From SZUA-442 sp963792405 (GTDB lineage Bacteria; Actinomycetota; Acidimicrobiia; Spongiisociales; UBA5794): 64,000 nucleotides of DNA. The position numbers and the translations under genes were made by a program. The stretch spans positions 372,001 through 436,000 of the forward strand of contig CAWBVU010000006.1 of NCBI GenBank assembly GCA_963792405.1. Reading direction: 5' to 3'. How positions within the stretch are numbered: the first letter of the stretch is position 1; the number at the start of each line of letters is the position of its first letter. Below, in pieces: positions 15,385 through 25,513 of this stretch. The notes beneath the pieces are model-generated. The model was given only the letters and a program-made list of their open reading frames with translations. It ran no database searches and had not been told where the DNA came from.

Positions 15385-16950
15385 GTGCCCGTTCGAGTGT
15401 CCACCTACTCCCGCGTGCCGCCACCGCGGTCGGTGGTCTCCGCCGTGTGCACCGCCATCGTGATCGCCGCCACGCTCGCGACGACACCGGCACTCGCGGA
15501 GGATCCGGTCCCGCCGACGCCCGAGCCCGCACCCGCCGACGCGACGGGTGTGGTCGACACGGCACAGGGCATCTGGTATCTGCGTGATCCTGCCGACGGC
15601 GCGACGACGTCGTTCTACTTCGGCAACCCCGGCGATACACCCTTCATGGGGGACTGGGATTGCGATGGGGTCGACACGCCCGGTCTGTACCGGCGTTCGG
15701 ACGGGTACGTGTACCTCCGCAATGCGAACTCCCAGGGGATCGCCGACGTGTCCTTCTTCTTCGGGGACCCCGGGGACGTTCCGCTGGCCGGCGATTTCGA
15801 CGGTGACGGATGTGACACCGTGTCGCTGTACCGGCCCTCGAACGGGCGCTTCTACGTGATCAACGCCCTCGGTTCCGCAGATGCGGGCCTGGGGGCCGCC
15901 GACCTGGACTTCGTCTTCGGAGACCCCTCGGATGAGCCGTTCGTCGGCGACTTCGATGGCGATGGGGTCGACAGCTTCGGGCTGCGCCGGGTGTCGGATG
16001 GATCCGTGTACCTGCGCAACCAGCTCTCCGCGGGAGTCGCCGAGGTGGCGTTCGCCTACGGCGACCCGGGCGATCGGGTCATCGCAGGGTCGTGGGTCCC
16101 CGGCGCGACTGCGGACACCCTCGGCCTCTACCGGCCGTCGAACACGACCTTCTACCTCCGCACCTCACTCTCCACGGGAGGGGCGGACCTCTCCCACGTG
16201 TACGGGAACGCCGGCTTCACACCGATCTCAGGGACGTTCGGCGTGCTTCCGGGGGGCGATCGGCCCCCTGAGCCGGACGTGTTCGTCGTGTCGGAGTTCA
16301 CGACGTACCACCCCGCGAACCAGGCGAGGAACGTCAACATCGACCTGATCGCGGACATGGCCGACGGCGCCGTCGTGGCGCCGGGCGAGATCTTCAGCCT
16401 GAACGCCCATGTCGGGCAACGGACCGAGGAGAAGGGCTACGTCGCCGCAGGCGCCATCATCGGCGGGAAGGTGTACTGCTGCGATCACCCCGCGAACATC
16501 GGGGGAGGCACCTCACAGTTCGCCACCACGCTGTACAACGCCGTGTTCTTCGGCGCCTACGAGGACGTCGACCACACCCCGCACTCGCTGTACTTCAGCC
16601 GGTACCCCGTGGTGAGGGAGGCGACGCTCGGTTGGGCGGGACCCGATGTGGTGTTCCGCAACGACACCGTGTACCCCGTGACGATCCGAACGTCCCATAC
16701 GGCGACCTCGGTGACGGTGCAGCTGATCGGGAACAACGAGGGGCGGACGGTGACCACGTGGCTGTCGGGCGACGCGGTGACGCCCTCCGAGGGGGGCAGG
16801 GCGACCGTGTACCGGGCGATCACCTATGCGAACGGCTCCACGAGGACGCAGGCGTGGACGCATACGTACCGGGTCCCGATCGAGGAGGACGAGGAGCCGC
16901 CCGCACCCCCGCCTGAGCCTCCGCCTCCGCCGCCACCCGGCATCGCCTGA
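15385..16950 (+). CDS. Exported FG-GAP-like repeat protein with C-terminal VanW domain
   Basis: A 521-residue protein. After a signal peptide (ending PALAE) come four to five repeats (FYFGNPGDTPFMGDWDCDG, DFDGDGCDTVSLYRPS) at about 50-285, then a VanW domain at about 305-500. Its marks are EFTTYHPANQARNVNIDL, FSLNAHVGQRTEEKGY, GGGTSQFATTLYNAVF and HPHSLYFSRYP-like HTPHSLYFSRYP. VanW proteins occur in some glycopeptide-resistance clusters and in many Gram-positive envelopes, but their biochemical role is not established. The protein ends in a proline-rich tail. The GTG start is supported by the TAACGT element 6 nt upstream. Confidence 0.85.
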   Translation: MPVRVSTYSRVPPPRSVVSAVCTAIVIAATLATTPALAEDPVPPTPEPAPADATGVVDTAQGIWYLRDPADGATTSFYFGNPGDTPFMGDWDCDGVDTPGLYRRSDGYVYLRNANSQGIADVSFFFGDPGDVPLAGDFDGDGCDTVSLYRPSNGRFYVINALGSADAGLGAADLDFVFGDPSDEPFVGDFDGDGVDSFGLRRVSDGSVYLRNQLSAGVAEVAFAYGDPGDRVIAGSWVPGATADTLGLYRPSNTTFYLRTSLSTGGADLSHVYGNAGFTPISGTFGVLPGGDRPPEPDVFVVSEFTTYHPANQARNVNIDLIADMADGAVVAPGEIFSLNAHVGQRTEEKGYVAAGAIIGGKVYCCDHPANIGGGTSQFATTLYNAVFFGAYEDVDHTPHSLYFSRYPVVREATLGWAGPDVVFRNDTVYPVTIRTSHTATSVTVQLIGNNEGRTVTTWLSGDAVTPSEGGRATVYRAITYANGSTRTQAWTHTYRVPIEEDEEPPAPPPEPPPPPPPGIA

Positions 16951-16972
16951 GCTCCGCGTGCGGGCCGACGGA

Positions 16973-17988
<1,016 letters not shown>

Positions 17989-17992
<4 letters not shown>

Positions 17993-19860
17993 GCGGTTGC
18001 CTCTCCGTCGAGGATCTCGTAGATCTTGGCTTCGATGTCCCTGGCCTTGATGGGGAGGCCCTGGACCCGGTTGTATCCGATCGTCGGGACGAGGTACTCG
18101 GCCCGGATCAGCCGTGCGAGCTGGCCCATGTTGATCTCCGGCACGAGGATCCTGTCGAAGCGTCCCAGGACCTCGCCGAGGTTCTGGGGGAAGGGGTTGA
18201 TGTGGCGCAGATGAACGTGGGCCACGCTTCGTCCGGCCTTTCGTACCCGGTTGACGGCCGTCCTGATCGCCCCATACGTGGATCCCCATCCGAGGACGAG
18301 CAGATCGTCCCCATCGCCGTAGACCTCGGCTTCGGGGATGTCCTTCGCGATCCCTGCGACCTTCCTTGCTCGGACCTGGGTCATGAGTTCGTGGTTGTCG
18401 GGGTCGTAGGCCACGTTGCCCGTCAGCGCGTTCTTCTCGAGTCCCCCGAGGCGGTGTTCGAGACCGGGCTGTCCGGGGATGGCCCATGGGCGCGAGAGCG
18501 TCCCCTCATCACGCAGGTACGGAAGGAAGGTCTCGCCATCGATCGCGGTCGCGAAGGGCCGGGAGATGTCGGGAAGGGCGTCGACGTCGGGGAGCCTCCA
18601 CGGTTCGGACGACGTGGCGATGTACCCGTCCGTCAGCAGGATCACCGGCGTCATGAACTTGATCGCGATGCGCGCCGCCTCGAACGCGGCGTCGAAGGCA
18701 TCCGACGGCGAGGAGGTGGACACGATGGGCAGCGGTGACTCGCCATGGCGACCGTACATGGCGAACAGCAGGTCCGACTGCTCGACCTTCGTCGGAAGAC
18801 CCGTCGACGGACCGCCCCGCTGGATGTCGATGACGATCAGGGGGAGCTCCATCATGAGGGCCAGCGACAGGGTCTCGGACTTCAGGGCGAGGCCCGGTCC
18901 CGAGGTCGAGGTCACGGCGAGCCGTCCGGTGAAGGCGGCACCGAGGGCGGAGCCGATACCGGCGATCTCGTCCTCGGCCTGGAACGTCTTGACACCGAAG
19001 TTCTTGTGCCGTGCCAGCTCCTCGAGGATCGTCGAGGCGGGCGTGATGGGGTACGAGCCGAGGTACAGCGGGAGCTGGGCCTTCTCGGACGCCGCGATGA
19101 GGCCCCACGCCGTTGCGGTGTTCCCCACGACGTTCGTGTACTCGCCGGGGGGCAGCTTGGCCGGTTGGATCTCGTAGGTGTGGTGGAGCGCCTCGATCGT
19201 GATGCCGAAGTTGTAGCCGGCCCGCAGCGCCATGAGGTTGGCCTTGCCGACGGGGGTGTCGTCTCCGAACTTCGACGTGATCCACTCGACCACTGGGTCG
19301 AGTGGGCGTGTGTAGATCCATGACATGAGGCCGAGGGCGAAGAAGTTCTTCGATCGCAGCGTGGCTCGGCCGGTCACGCCCGAGTCCTTGACGGCCTCCT
19401 TCGTCAGCTCCTCCATCGGGGCCTTGATCACCTGGTAGGCGTCGAGTGAGCCATCCTCGAGCGGGTTGGTGTCGTAGCCGGCCTTGGCGAAGTTGCGCTC
19501 CTCGAACGCATCGGTGTTGACGATCAGCAGCCCGCCCTTGACGAGGTCGTGGAGGTTCGCCTTGAGGGCGGCGGGATTCATCGCCACGAGGCAATCGGGG
19601 CTGTCGCCCGGCGTGAGGATGTCCCAGTCGGCGATGTGGACCTGGAACGATGAGACGCCGCCGATCGTCCCTTGCGGAGCCCGGATCTCTGCAGGGAAGT
19701 TGGGGAGGGTGGCGAGGTCGTTCCCGAACAGCGCCGATGAGGCGGTGAACTGGGTGCCTGCCAGCTGCATGCCGTCACCGGAGTCCCCGGCGAAGCGGAT
19801 CACCACCTCGTCGATCTGCTCCGGCGCGGGCCGTTCCTTGGTCAGGGTCTCGTCGGACAC
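17989..19860 (-). CDS. korA: 2-oxoacid:ferredoxin oxidoreductase, fused gamma-alpha subunit
   Basis: A 623-residue protein combining the gamma domain (about 20-200: VVIRFAGDSGDGMQLAGTQF, PEIRAPQGTIGG) and the alpha domain (about 235-600: GSYPITPASTILEELA, QAEDEIAGIGSALGAAFTG, TSTSGPGLALK). This is the usual actinobacterial KorA layout. It carries the 2-oxoacid-binding and part of the thiamine-binding machinery and pairs with KorB, encoded right after it. The enzyme also permits reductive carboxylation in some organisms, but the direction cannot be told from the sequence. The MSDETLTKERP start is the first in frame. Confidence 0.95.
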
Positions 19861-19990
19861 GGTGTGTTTGGCTCCTGATCGTGGTCGCCGGTCGTCTTCA
19901 CCCGGCGCGTATGTCGTGTGGCGGCGACGTCCTCTGGTGTCGACGTGGCCTTCGGCCTGAGCATATTCGGCCGAGGCTCCATCGCCGGTC
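19861..19990. other. Gap between amidase and korA
   Basis: 130 bp upstream of korA on the minus strand. No gene, strong hairpin or clear promoter motif is visible; the korA promoter presumably lies here. Confidence 0.4.
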
Positions 19991-21388
19991 TCATCGGCGC
20001 GCGCCGGGGAAGGATACGGGAGGTTCCCCCGCTTTCAGGACGCCCGCCGATTCGAGGGATGCGGCGACCGCCAGCAACGAGGCCTCCGACCACATCGGCC
20101 CCACGAGCTGCACGGACACGCCCTGGTGTGGTGTCCCCGCGACGGGAGCGGCGATGGCGGGCACCCGGATGCGGTTGATGGGGGCAGTGAAGCGTGCCAG
20201 CGCCTCCCGATGCTGGACCGAGCCCCCTGCCACCATGACCGTGTCGACTCCGATGGTCTTCGAGAGGACGCCGACGGTCGGGGCGACGAGGGCGTCGAAC
20301 CCCTCGATGGACAGGCGTGCGATCTCCGCCCGTGCGCCAGAGGCCCACCGTTCCGCTGTGATGATGTCGTCGGCCGTGGCGTGTCTGCACTCCGCGATGC
20401 GCGCGGCGACATCGGGGCCGTAACGACCCGGATGCTCCGCGAGCCTCTGGCCATGGAGGCGAACGATCTCGGGGCCGATCGCCCTCGCCACCTCGACCGG
20501 CGGTGCGAGGGCCGGGACGTCGAGGCGTTCGAGCGTCGCTCCCGCGTCCGTGGCGAGTGCGATGAATCGTTCGAGGCCCGCACGCACCGCCTCCGACATC
20601 GGAGGCACCAGCCACTCGGCGACGACCCCGAGGCGAATCCCCTCGAGGCCGCGCGGTGACGGCGCAGTGACCGCAACGGGTTGACTCCATGGATCGCTTC
20701 GATCGTCGCCCGCCATTGCGAGGTAGGCGAGCGCGAGGTCCTCGACCGTCCTGGCGAGGGGCCCGACCGTGTCGAGTGAGGGGACGAGCGGGAAGACACC
20801 CGACAGGGGAATCCTGCCGTGGGTGACCTTCAGACCGAATACCCCGCACATCGCCGCAGGGACGCGCACCGAGCCCCCGGTATCGGTGCCGATGCCGATC
20901 GGGACGACACCTGCCGCTACGACGGCCCCGGATCCCCCAGAGGACCCGCCCGCAGACGTCGAGGTATCCCAGGGATTGCGCACGGGCCCGAACCACGGGT
21001 TCTCCGAGGTGAATCCGAACGCGAACTCGTGGAGGCCCGTGCGGCCGATGATGACGGCTCCCGCCGAGCCCAGGCGACGCACCACGGTCGCCGAGTGGTG
21101 CGCCAGCTCCGTGGGGAACGCCGCCCCCTTCGTATTCGGCAGGCCGGCGTCGTCGATCAGGTCCTTGAGCCCGACGGGGACCCCGGCGAGCGGCCCCGGG
21201 TCCCTCCCGGCCTCGACGAGTCGGTCGATGGCTTCCGCGCGGTGCATTGCCCCCGACGTGTCCAGGAGCGTGAAGGCGTTCAGGTCGGCCTGCGACGCCT
21301 CAGCCGATTCGATGGCGGCGCTGACGACCTCGACGGCGGAGATCCTGCCGGTGCGGACCGAGGACGCGATCTCGGACGCCGACGTCAC
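19991..21388 (-). CDS. Amidase-signature family hydrolase
   Basis: A 465-residue GTG-started enzyme of the amidase signature family. The Ser-cisSer-Lys machinery is visible: Lys in PVGLKDLID, the first Ser in AGGSSGGSGA and the nucleophile Ser in GTDTGGSVRVPA. It is a GatA-like fold, but the genuine gatA is at 62429, and here there are no gatB/gatC neighbours, so a stand-alone amidase acting on small amides or similar substrates is more likely. It lies 4 bp after the DUF3048 gene on the same strand, so both are probably cotranscribed. The natural substrate is unknown. Confidence 0.85.
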   Translation of the reverse strand: MTSASEIASSVRTGRISAVEVVSAAIESAEASQADLNAFTLLDTSGAMHRAEAIDRLVEAGRDPGPLAGVPVGLKDLIDDAGLPNTKGAAFPTELAHHSATVVRRLGSAGAVIIGRTGLHEFAFGFTSENPWFGPVRNPWDTSTSAGGSSGGSGAVVAAGVVPIGIGTDTGGSVRVPAAMCGVFGLKVTHGRIPLSGVFPLVPSLDTVGPLARTVEDLALAYLAMAGDDRSDPWSQPVAVTAPSPRGLEGIRLGVVAEWLVPPMSEAVRAGLERFIALATDAGATLERLDVPALAPPVEVARAIGPEIVRLHGQRLAEHPGRYGPDVAARIAECRHATADDIITAERWASGARAEIARLSIEGFDALVAPTVGVLSKTIGVDTVMVAGGSVQHREALARFTAPINRIRVPAIAAPVAGTPHQGVSVQLVGPMWSEASLLAVAASLESAGVLKAGEPPVSFPGARR

Positions 21389-21392
21389 ACGG

Positions 21393-22487
21393 TCATTCCC
21401 AGGTGACGGGCTCGTCGTTGGGGACGAGGGCCATCCACAGGCGGCCCGGTGCGATCACGATCTCGTCGCCGTCGCTGTCGAGGAGCGTGAAGGGATCGGT
21501 CATCTCCTCCCGTTCCCACGTGCCCTCGATCACCTGGCCGTTGGTGAAGACCAGGGCATCGCCGGAGCCGAGGGAGTCCGCGGTGGGCAGCGACGTGCCG
21601 GAACCGGTGGGACTGGAGGTGATGAACTCGCGGACCTTCAGGATGACCACGGTGTCGAAGCCGAGCTGGCCGGTCTCACCTGCCTCGTTCACCCACATGT
21701 GGGCTTCGGAGCCCTGGAACCGTAGGTACTGATCGCCGTCCCATTCCCATGACGACGGCGGTGAGCCGGAGAAGGTCACCACCACCTTCTCGGCGGGAGC
21801 CTCGCCTGCGGTCGGTTCACCGAAGGCGAAGAGATTCCCGGGGTTCTCATCCGGCCAGCCCTGATCGTCGGCCCATTGGCGGATCGCGAGGGTCGACGTG
21901 TAGAGGTTGTGGGGCGCGCGGCGCTTCGACACGCGGTAGGTCGTGACGCCGTTGTCGTAGACGATGTTGACGTCGTCCTGAGCGAAGATCCGCTGGACCC
22001 AGTCCTGGGCGCCCGATACCTGGAACGGGGCGCCGGCGAGGGCGGCGATGAGCTTCGCATCCGTGGGCCGACCCGATCGGTTCGGACCGACGACGTCGAG
22101 GTCGCTCTGGTGGAAGAGGGCGATGAACCGGGTCAGGCCTCCCTCGACCAGCACCTCGTACACGGCGTCCGCCACCTCGAGGCCGGACTGGGGTCTGGCG
22201 TTGGCGTGGTTGTCGATCTTGACGGCGACGACGCGGCGGTCGATCGACGCCTCATCGGCGGGGAGCCCGTTGATGGCATTCGACACCCCATCGGAGGGGT
22301 CGTCGGTCGTGGTGGTCGTCTCGGGGGGCGCCGTCGTGGTCGTGCTCGGCTCGGCGATCGTCGTGAGGGGGGCGAGGGTCGTGCTCGTGGTGGTCGTGGA
22401 CTCGTCGCCGGACTGCGATGAACAGGCGGCCGCGACCAGCGCGATCGCGACGAATCCGAGGGTGACTCGTGGGAGGTGTCGGGACAT
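21393..22487 (-). CDS. DUF3048 (YerB-like) lipoprotein
   Basis: A 364-residue protein with a lipoprotein signal (LGFVAIALVAAACSSQ; lipobox VAAAC) and a long Thr-rich spacer (about 30-65) before the DUF3048 domain. Family-like stretches are VAVKIDNHANARPQSGLEVADAVYEVLVEGGLTRFIALF and HMWVNEAG. YerB-type proteins are surface lipoproteins of unknown activity. The start ATG at 22487 is preferred because TATGCT lies 7 nt upstream (complement of 22495-22500); ATG 22499 would overlap that element. Confidence 0.8.
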   Translation of the reverse strand: MSRHLPRVTLGFVAIALVAAACSSQSGDESTTTTSTTLAPLTTIAEPSTTTTAPPETTTTTDDPSDGVSNAINGLPADEASIDRRVVAVKIDNHANARPQSGLEVADAVYEVLVEGGLTRFIALFHQSDLDVVGPNRSGRPTDAKLIAALAGAPFQVSGAQDWVQRIFAQDDVNIVYDNGVTTYRVSKRRAPHNLYTSTLAIRQWADDQGWPDENPGNLFAFGEPTAGEAPAEKVVVTFSGSPPSSWEWDGDQYLRFQGSEAHMWVNEAGETGQLGFDTVVILKVREFITSSPTGSGTSLPTADSLGSGDALVFTNGQVIEGTWEREEMTDPFTLLDSDGDEIVIAPGRLWMALVPNDEPVTWE

Positions 22488-22518
22488 GGCGGGGAGCATA
22501 GGTTCACGCTCCGTGAAG

Positions 22519-23760
22519 TCAGTGTCGCGATCTGAGCACGATGAGGGGAACGCAGAGGCCGAGGATGCCGAGGCCGACGCCTTCGCCGACGGCGAACGCC
22601 AGTGCCGTGCGATCGATCGGATCGAGCGATGAGAGGACGAGCACGAGCACCGATGCGACCAGGCCGACGAGCCACCCCGCGGCGAGGATCCTGCCCTTCG
22701 CCGTCGCCGAGTAGATCTGTGTCGCGAAGAGCGCGCCCAGACCGAGTCCCACGCCGAGCCCGCCGAGGATCGCCGCCAGTCGCGGGGGCACGAAATCCGC
22801 CCCGTAGACGACCTCGATGAGGGGCCGCAGCAGCAGCCCTGATCCGAGCGCGCCGAGGACCGCCACTCCGGCCGCCGCGAGGGTGATGCGTGGGCCCCAC
22901 GCCCACAGCGCCCTCGGATCGTCACCGTGCGCGAGGGAGGTGAAGTCGGGGAGCACGCGGGCGACGAGGTTGTACGCCGACGTGACGGGGCCTCGCAGGA
23001 GGGCGAAGGAGGTGAAGAAGATGCTGACGGCCGCCGCGGTGCCGCCGATGAAGCTCACGGCGATCGGACCGCCCACGATGATCAACTGGCTCGCCGCCGT
23101 TGCGACGATGAGCCACGCGAGGAAGGAGCCCGGTTGTGCATCCATCTCGGGGAGGTCGGCCGTGCCCTCCACCGAAGAGAACGGCCGTGCAGCCAATGAC
23201 GCCAGTGGCGCGAGGGCCATCACGACGGTGAATCCGAGGGCCGGGGCGCCGAGCACGGCAGCTGCGATGCCACCGAGCACGAGGGCGCCACCTTCGAGCG
23301 CGATGGTCGCCCCATACGCGGCGAACCTGCGATGTCCGGCCACCGTGCCGCGAGCCGTTGCCATGATCGAGCGCGAGACCATGATGCCCGCAGCCACGAC
23401 GACGAATCGGCCGTCACCTTCGAAGAACCGGTCGAGGGTGATGAGGACGAAGCCGACGCCGATGACGAATGCGAGGCCGAACGCCGCGAGCATGTCCCTG
23501 CGGACCCGCGCGATATCGGATCCCCGCCGGGTCACCACCAGCGCCCGCGTGAGGTGCTGTTCCGCCGGCAACTGGAGCACCGTGTAGACGAGGAACGTCA
23601 GGGTCCACAGGACGGCGATCGGAGCGAACGCGTCGGTGCCGAGGCTGCGACTTGCGAGCGCCTGGAACGCGAGCACCTCCAGGGCACCGACGGCGGTGGC
23701 CACCACGATGAAGCCCGTGCCGATGTTCTCGGTGCGCCGCGTTGCCCGTTGATCCGTCAT
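22519..23760 (-). CDS. Polysaccharide flippase (Wzx/MATE-like membrane protein)
   Basis: A 413-residue integral membrane protein with about 12 hydrophobic segments and short charged loops. Its composition and length fit the polysaccharide transporter branch of the MOP (MATE/Wzx/MurJ) superfamily, which flips lipid-linked glycans across the membrane. It is distinct from murJ at 25498. The glycosyltransferases at the start of the window would provide a logical partner pathway. The ATG at 23760 is favoured over the GTG at 23766 because TACCTT (complement of 23768-23773) ends exactly 7 nt before it. Confidence 0.7.
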   Translation of the reverse strand: MTDQRATRRTENIGTGFIVVATAVGALEVLAFQALASRSLGTDAFAPIAVLWTLTFLVYTVLQLPAEQHLTRALVVTRRGSDIARVRRDMLAAFGLAFVIGVGFVLITLDRFFEGDGRFVVVAAGIMVSRSIMATARGTVAGHRRFAAYGATIALEGGALVLGGIAAAVLGAPALGFTVVMALAPLASLAARPFSSVEGTADLPEMDAQPGSFLAWLIVATAASQLIIVGGPIAVSFIGGTAAAVSIFFTSFALLRGPVTSAYNLVARVLPDFTSLAHGDDPRALWAWGPRITLAAAGVAVLGALGSGLLLRPLIEVVYGADFVPPRLAAILGGLGVGLGLGALFATQIYSATAKGRILAAGWLVGLVASVLVLVLSSLDPIDRTALAFAVGEGVGLGILGLCVPLIVLRSRH

Positions 23761-23802
23761 CGGCACGAAGGTAGCGTCAGAGGCCCGAGGTTCGGCGTCA
23801 GG
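23761..23802. promoter_or_regulatory. Divergent promoter region, flippase and AlkD genes
   Basis: A 42-bp gap. TACCTT on the minus strand ends 7 nt before the flippase ATG. Overlapping it on the plus strand, TAGCGT (23772-23777) lies 25 nt before the ATG at 23803. The two -10-like boxes share bases, so the promoters may compete. Confidence 0.4.
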
Positions 23803-24480
23803 ATGCCCGTTCGCACAGCGAAGTCATTCGTTGGTGAGGCTCTTCGTGCGGTCGCCGATCCGGAGAGGGCTGCGGCGATGGCGGCCTACATGAAGACCGA
23901 CATGCCGTTCTACGGCGTGCCCAAGCCGCTGCGCCAGCCGATCCTCGCGGAGCTGGTCCGCAGGTTCCCACCCGAGGGACGCTCCGACTACGAGGCCCGC
24001 GTCGAGGAGCTCTTCGGCCTCGAGCATCGTGAGGAGAAGTACCTCGCCCTCGGCTATGCGAAGTCGTTCGATCGCTACGTGGACGTGGAATCGATGCCGG
24101 TGTACCGCGACCTCATCGTCAGGGGAGCCTGGTGGGATCTGGTCGACGAGGCGTCGACGAAGCTCGTCGGCAGGGCGCTCTCGAAGGACCGAGCCGGGGT
24201 CACGCCGGTGGTGCGCGGCTGGATCGACGATGGGGACATGTGGCTGCGCCGCTGCGCCATCATCTGCCAGGTCGGGCACAAGGGCGACACGGACGTGGAT
24301 CTCCTGTCCCTTGCGTGTCGTACGAACCTCTCCGATGACCGATTCTTCATCCGCAAGGCCATGGGGTGGGCCCTGAGGGACTTCGCCCGCACCGATCCCG
24401 GATGGGTGCGCGCGTTCGCCGAGGCCCACGGTGACCAGATGGCGCCGCTGACGCTCAGGGAGGCGACCAAGCACCTGTGA
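23803..24480 (+). CDS. AlkD-like DNA alkylation repair protein
   Basis: A 225-residue all-helical HEAT-like repeat protein of the DNA alkylation repair (AlkD/AlkC) family. Recognisable parts are MPFYGVPKPLRQPI, REEKYLALGYAKSF, WWDLVDEASTKLVG, WLRRCAIICQ and FFIRKAMGWALRDFARTDP. These Trp and Asp positions line the groove where AlkD removes 3- and 7-alkylpurines without base flipping. It would be a cytoplasmic base-excision enzyme. The ATG at 23803 gives the family length; the longer open frame upstream runs into the divergent gene. Confidence 0.85.
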   Translation: MPVRTAKSFVGEALRAVADPERAAAMAAYMKTDMPFYGVPKPLRQPILAELVRRFPPEGRSDYEARVEELFGLEHREEKYLALGYAKSFDRYVDVESMPVYRDLIVRGAWWDLVDEASTKLVGRALSKDRAGVTPVVRGWIDDGDMWLRRCAIICQVGHKGDTDVDLLSLACRTNLSDDRFFIRKAMGWALRDFARTDPGWVRAFAEAHGDQMAPLTLREATKHL

Positions 24481-24489
24481 CGATGATGG

Positions 24490-24981
24490 TCATGCGATGG
24501 CGCCCGCCCTGTCGGTCGGCCAGTACCTGGCGAGCACCAGCCAGTGGATCTCCTCGAGTGGAGTCGGCCCGATGACGCGGCCGTCGGAGGCCGACAGTGC
24601 CCTGTTGTCGCCCAGGAGCCAGACGCGGTCCTGCGGGATGTCCCACGATCCGTCCGGTCCCGTGACGCCTGACGCCCATCGGTCGGCGAGCAGCGCCCCG
24701 TTGATGGTGACCCGTCCGCCCTCGATGCCGACATGCTCGCCCGGGAGCCCGATGACCCGTTTGACGAGGTGCATCCCCGAGCCCGTCGGGTCGTCGAACA
24801 CGACGACGGCGCCGCGTTCGGGCACGCCCGTGAGGCGACGGGCGATCACCCAGTCGCCTTCCTCGAGTGCGGGCGACATCGACGACTCCCTGATCGCGAA
24901 TCTCCGTGTGACACCTCGCAGCGCGGCGATGGCGACGAGTGCCACGCCGACGGCACCGGCGACGATCCGACGCCTGCGCAT
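24490..24981 (-). CDS. sodX: Nickel-type superoxide dismutase maturation protease (SodX-like)
   Basis: A 163-residue S26-family protease with one N-terminal membrane segment (IVAGAVGVALVAIAALRG). The catalytic Ser lies in ESSMSPALEEGDW and the general-base Lys in HLVKRVIGLPGE; LLGDNRALSASDGR is the signal-peptidase box D. It is short for a general signal peptidase and is divergently placed next to sodN, the usual arrangement of SodX, which cuts the Ni-SOD leader to expose His1. The start at 24981 has GGGAGG 5 nt upstream. A small general type I signal peptidase is the alternative. Confidence 0.8.
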   Translation of the reverse strand: MRRRRIVAGAVGVALVAIAALRGVTRRFAIRESSMSPALEEGDWVIARRLTGVPERGAVVVFDDPTGSGMHLVKRVIGLPGEHVGIEGGRVTINGALLADRWASGVTGPDGSWDIPQDRVWLLGDNRALSASDGRVIGPTPLEEIHWLVLARYWPTDRAGAIA

Positions 24982-25084
24982 GCAGCCTCCCTCAACGGTC
25001 CGACCCGTGGATTCGGACATCGCGTCGTCGCGGATCGTTACAGCCGTCGGTAGGGTGGAAGGCGCACCCGACCCTGGAGGAACC
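24982..25084. promoter_or_regulatory. Divergent region, sodX and sodN
   Basis: 103 bp. Near 25051 the plus strand has TAGGGT, about 28 nt before the sodN GTG, followed by CTGGAGGAACC as ribosome-binding site. The minus strand has GGGAGG before sodX. I see no convincing Nur-type palindrome. Confidence 0.4.
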
Positions 25085-25513
25085 GTGAAGGTGATCGAGC
25101 GACTCCTGCAACCCCGCCACGAGGCACACGCACACTGCGACCTGTTCTGCGGCGTGTACGACCCGGCCCAGGCGAAGATCGACGCCATGTCGTGTGTCAA
25201 GGCGGCCGAGAAGTACCAGGCCTCCGATGACGACGCCTTCCGAACCCGGTGCATCATGGTCAAGGAGGCACAGGCGGAGCTCGTGAAGCATCACCTCTCG
25301 GTGTTGTGGACCGACTTCTTCAAGCCACACCACCTCGAGCAGTTCCCCGACCTCCACGACCTGTTCTGGCGTGCGATCAAGTCGGCGGGCGATGCGAAGA
25401 AGTCCATGGACCCTGCCGTGTCCATGGCGATGGTGGACCTCGTCGACGAGGTGGCCGCCGTGTTCTGGCAGACGTCCGAGTCCGCCACGGTGGGGCTCTA
25501 CCCGCCGAGCTGA
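25085..25513 (+). CDS. sodN: Nickel superoxide dismutase
   Basis: A 142-residue precursor. The first 16 residues (ending EAHA) are a leader removed so that His17 becomes residue 1 of the Ni-hook. The mature start reads HCDLFCGVYDPAQAK; His1, Cys2, Cys6 and Tyr9 of the HCxxPCxxY motif are kept, but the normally invariant cis-Pro5 is Phe. The rest (CVKAAEKYQ, HHLSVLWTDFFKPHHLEQFPDLHDLFW) follows the four-helix hexamer-forming body of Ni-SODs. It dismutates superoxide, probably in the cytoplasm. The GTG start is set by GGAGG 4-5 nt upstream. The last 16 bp overlap the convergent murJ. Confidence 0.95.
   Translation: MKVIERLLQPRHEAHAHCDLFCGVYDPAQAKIDAMSCVKAAEKYQASDDDAFRTRCIMVKEAQAELVKHHLSVLWTDFFKPHHLEQFPDLHDLFWRAIKSAGDAKKSMDPAVSMAMVDLVDEVAAVFWQTSESATVGLYPPS

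Noticed and set aside
19991..21388. The amidase as a second gatA
   Set aside because: The genuine gatCAB run is at 62145-64000; this protein lacks the GatA-specific stretches and has no gatB or gatC next to it.
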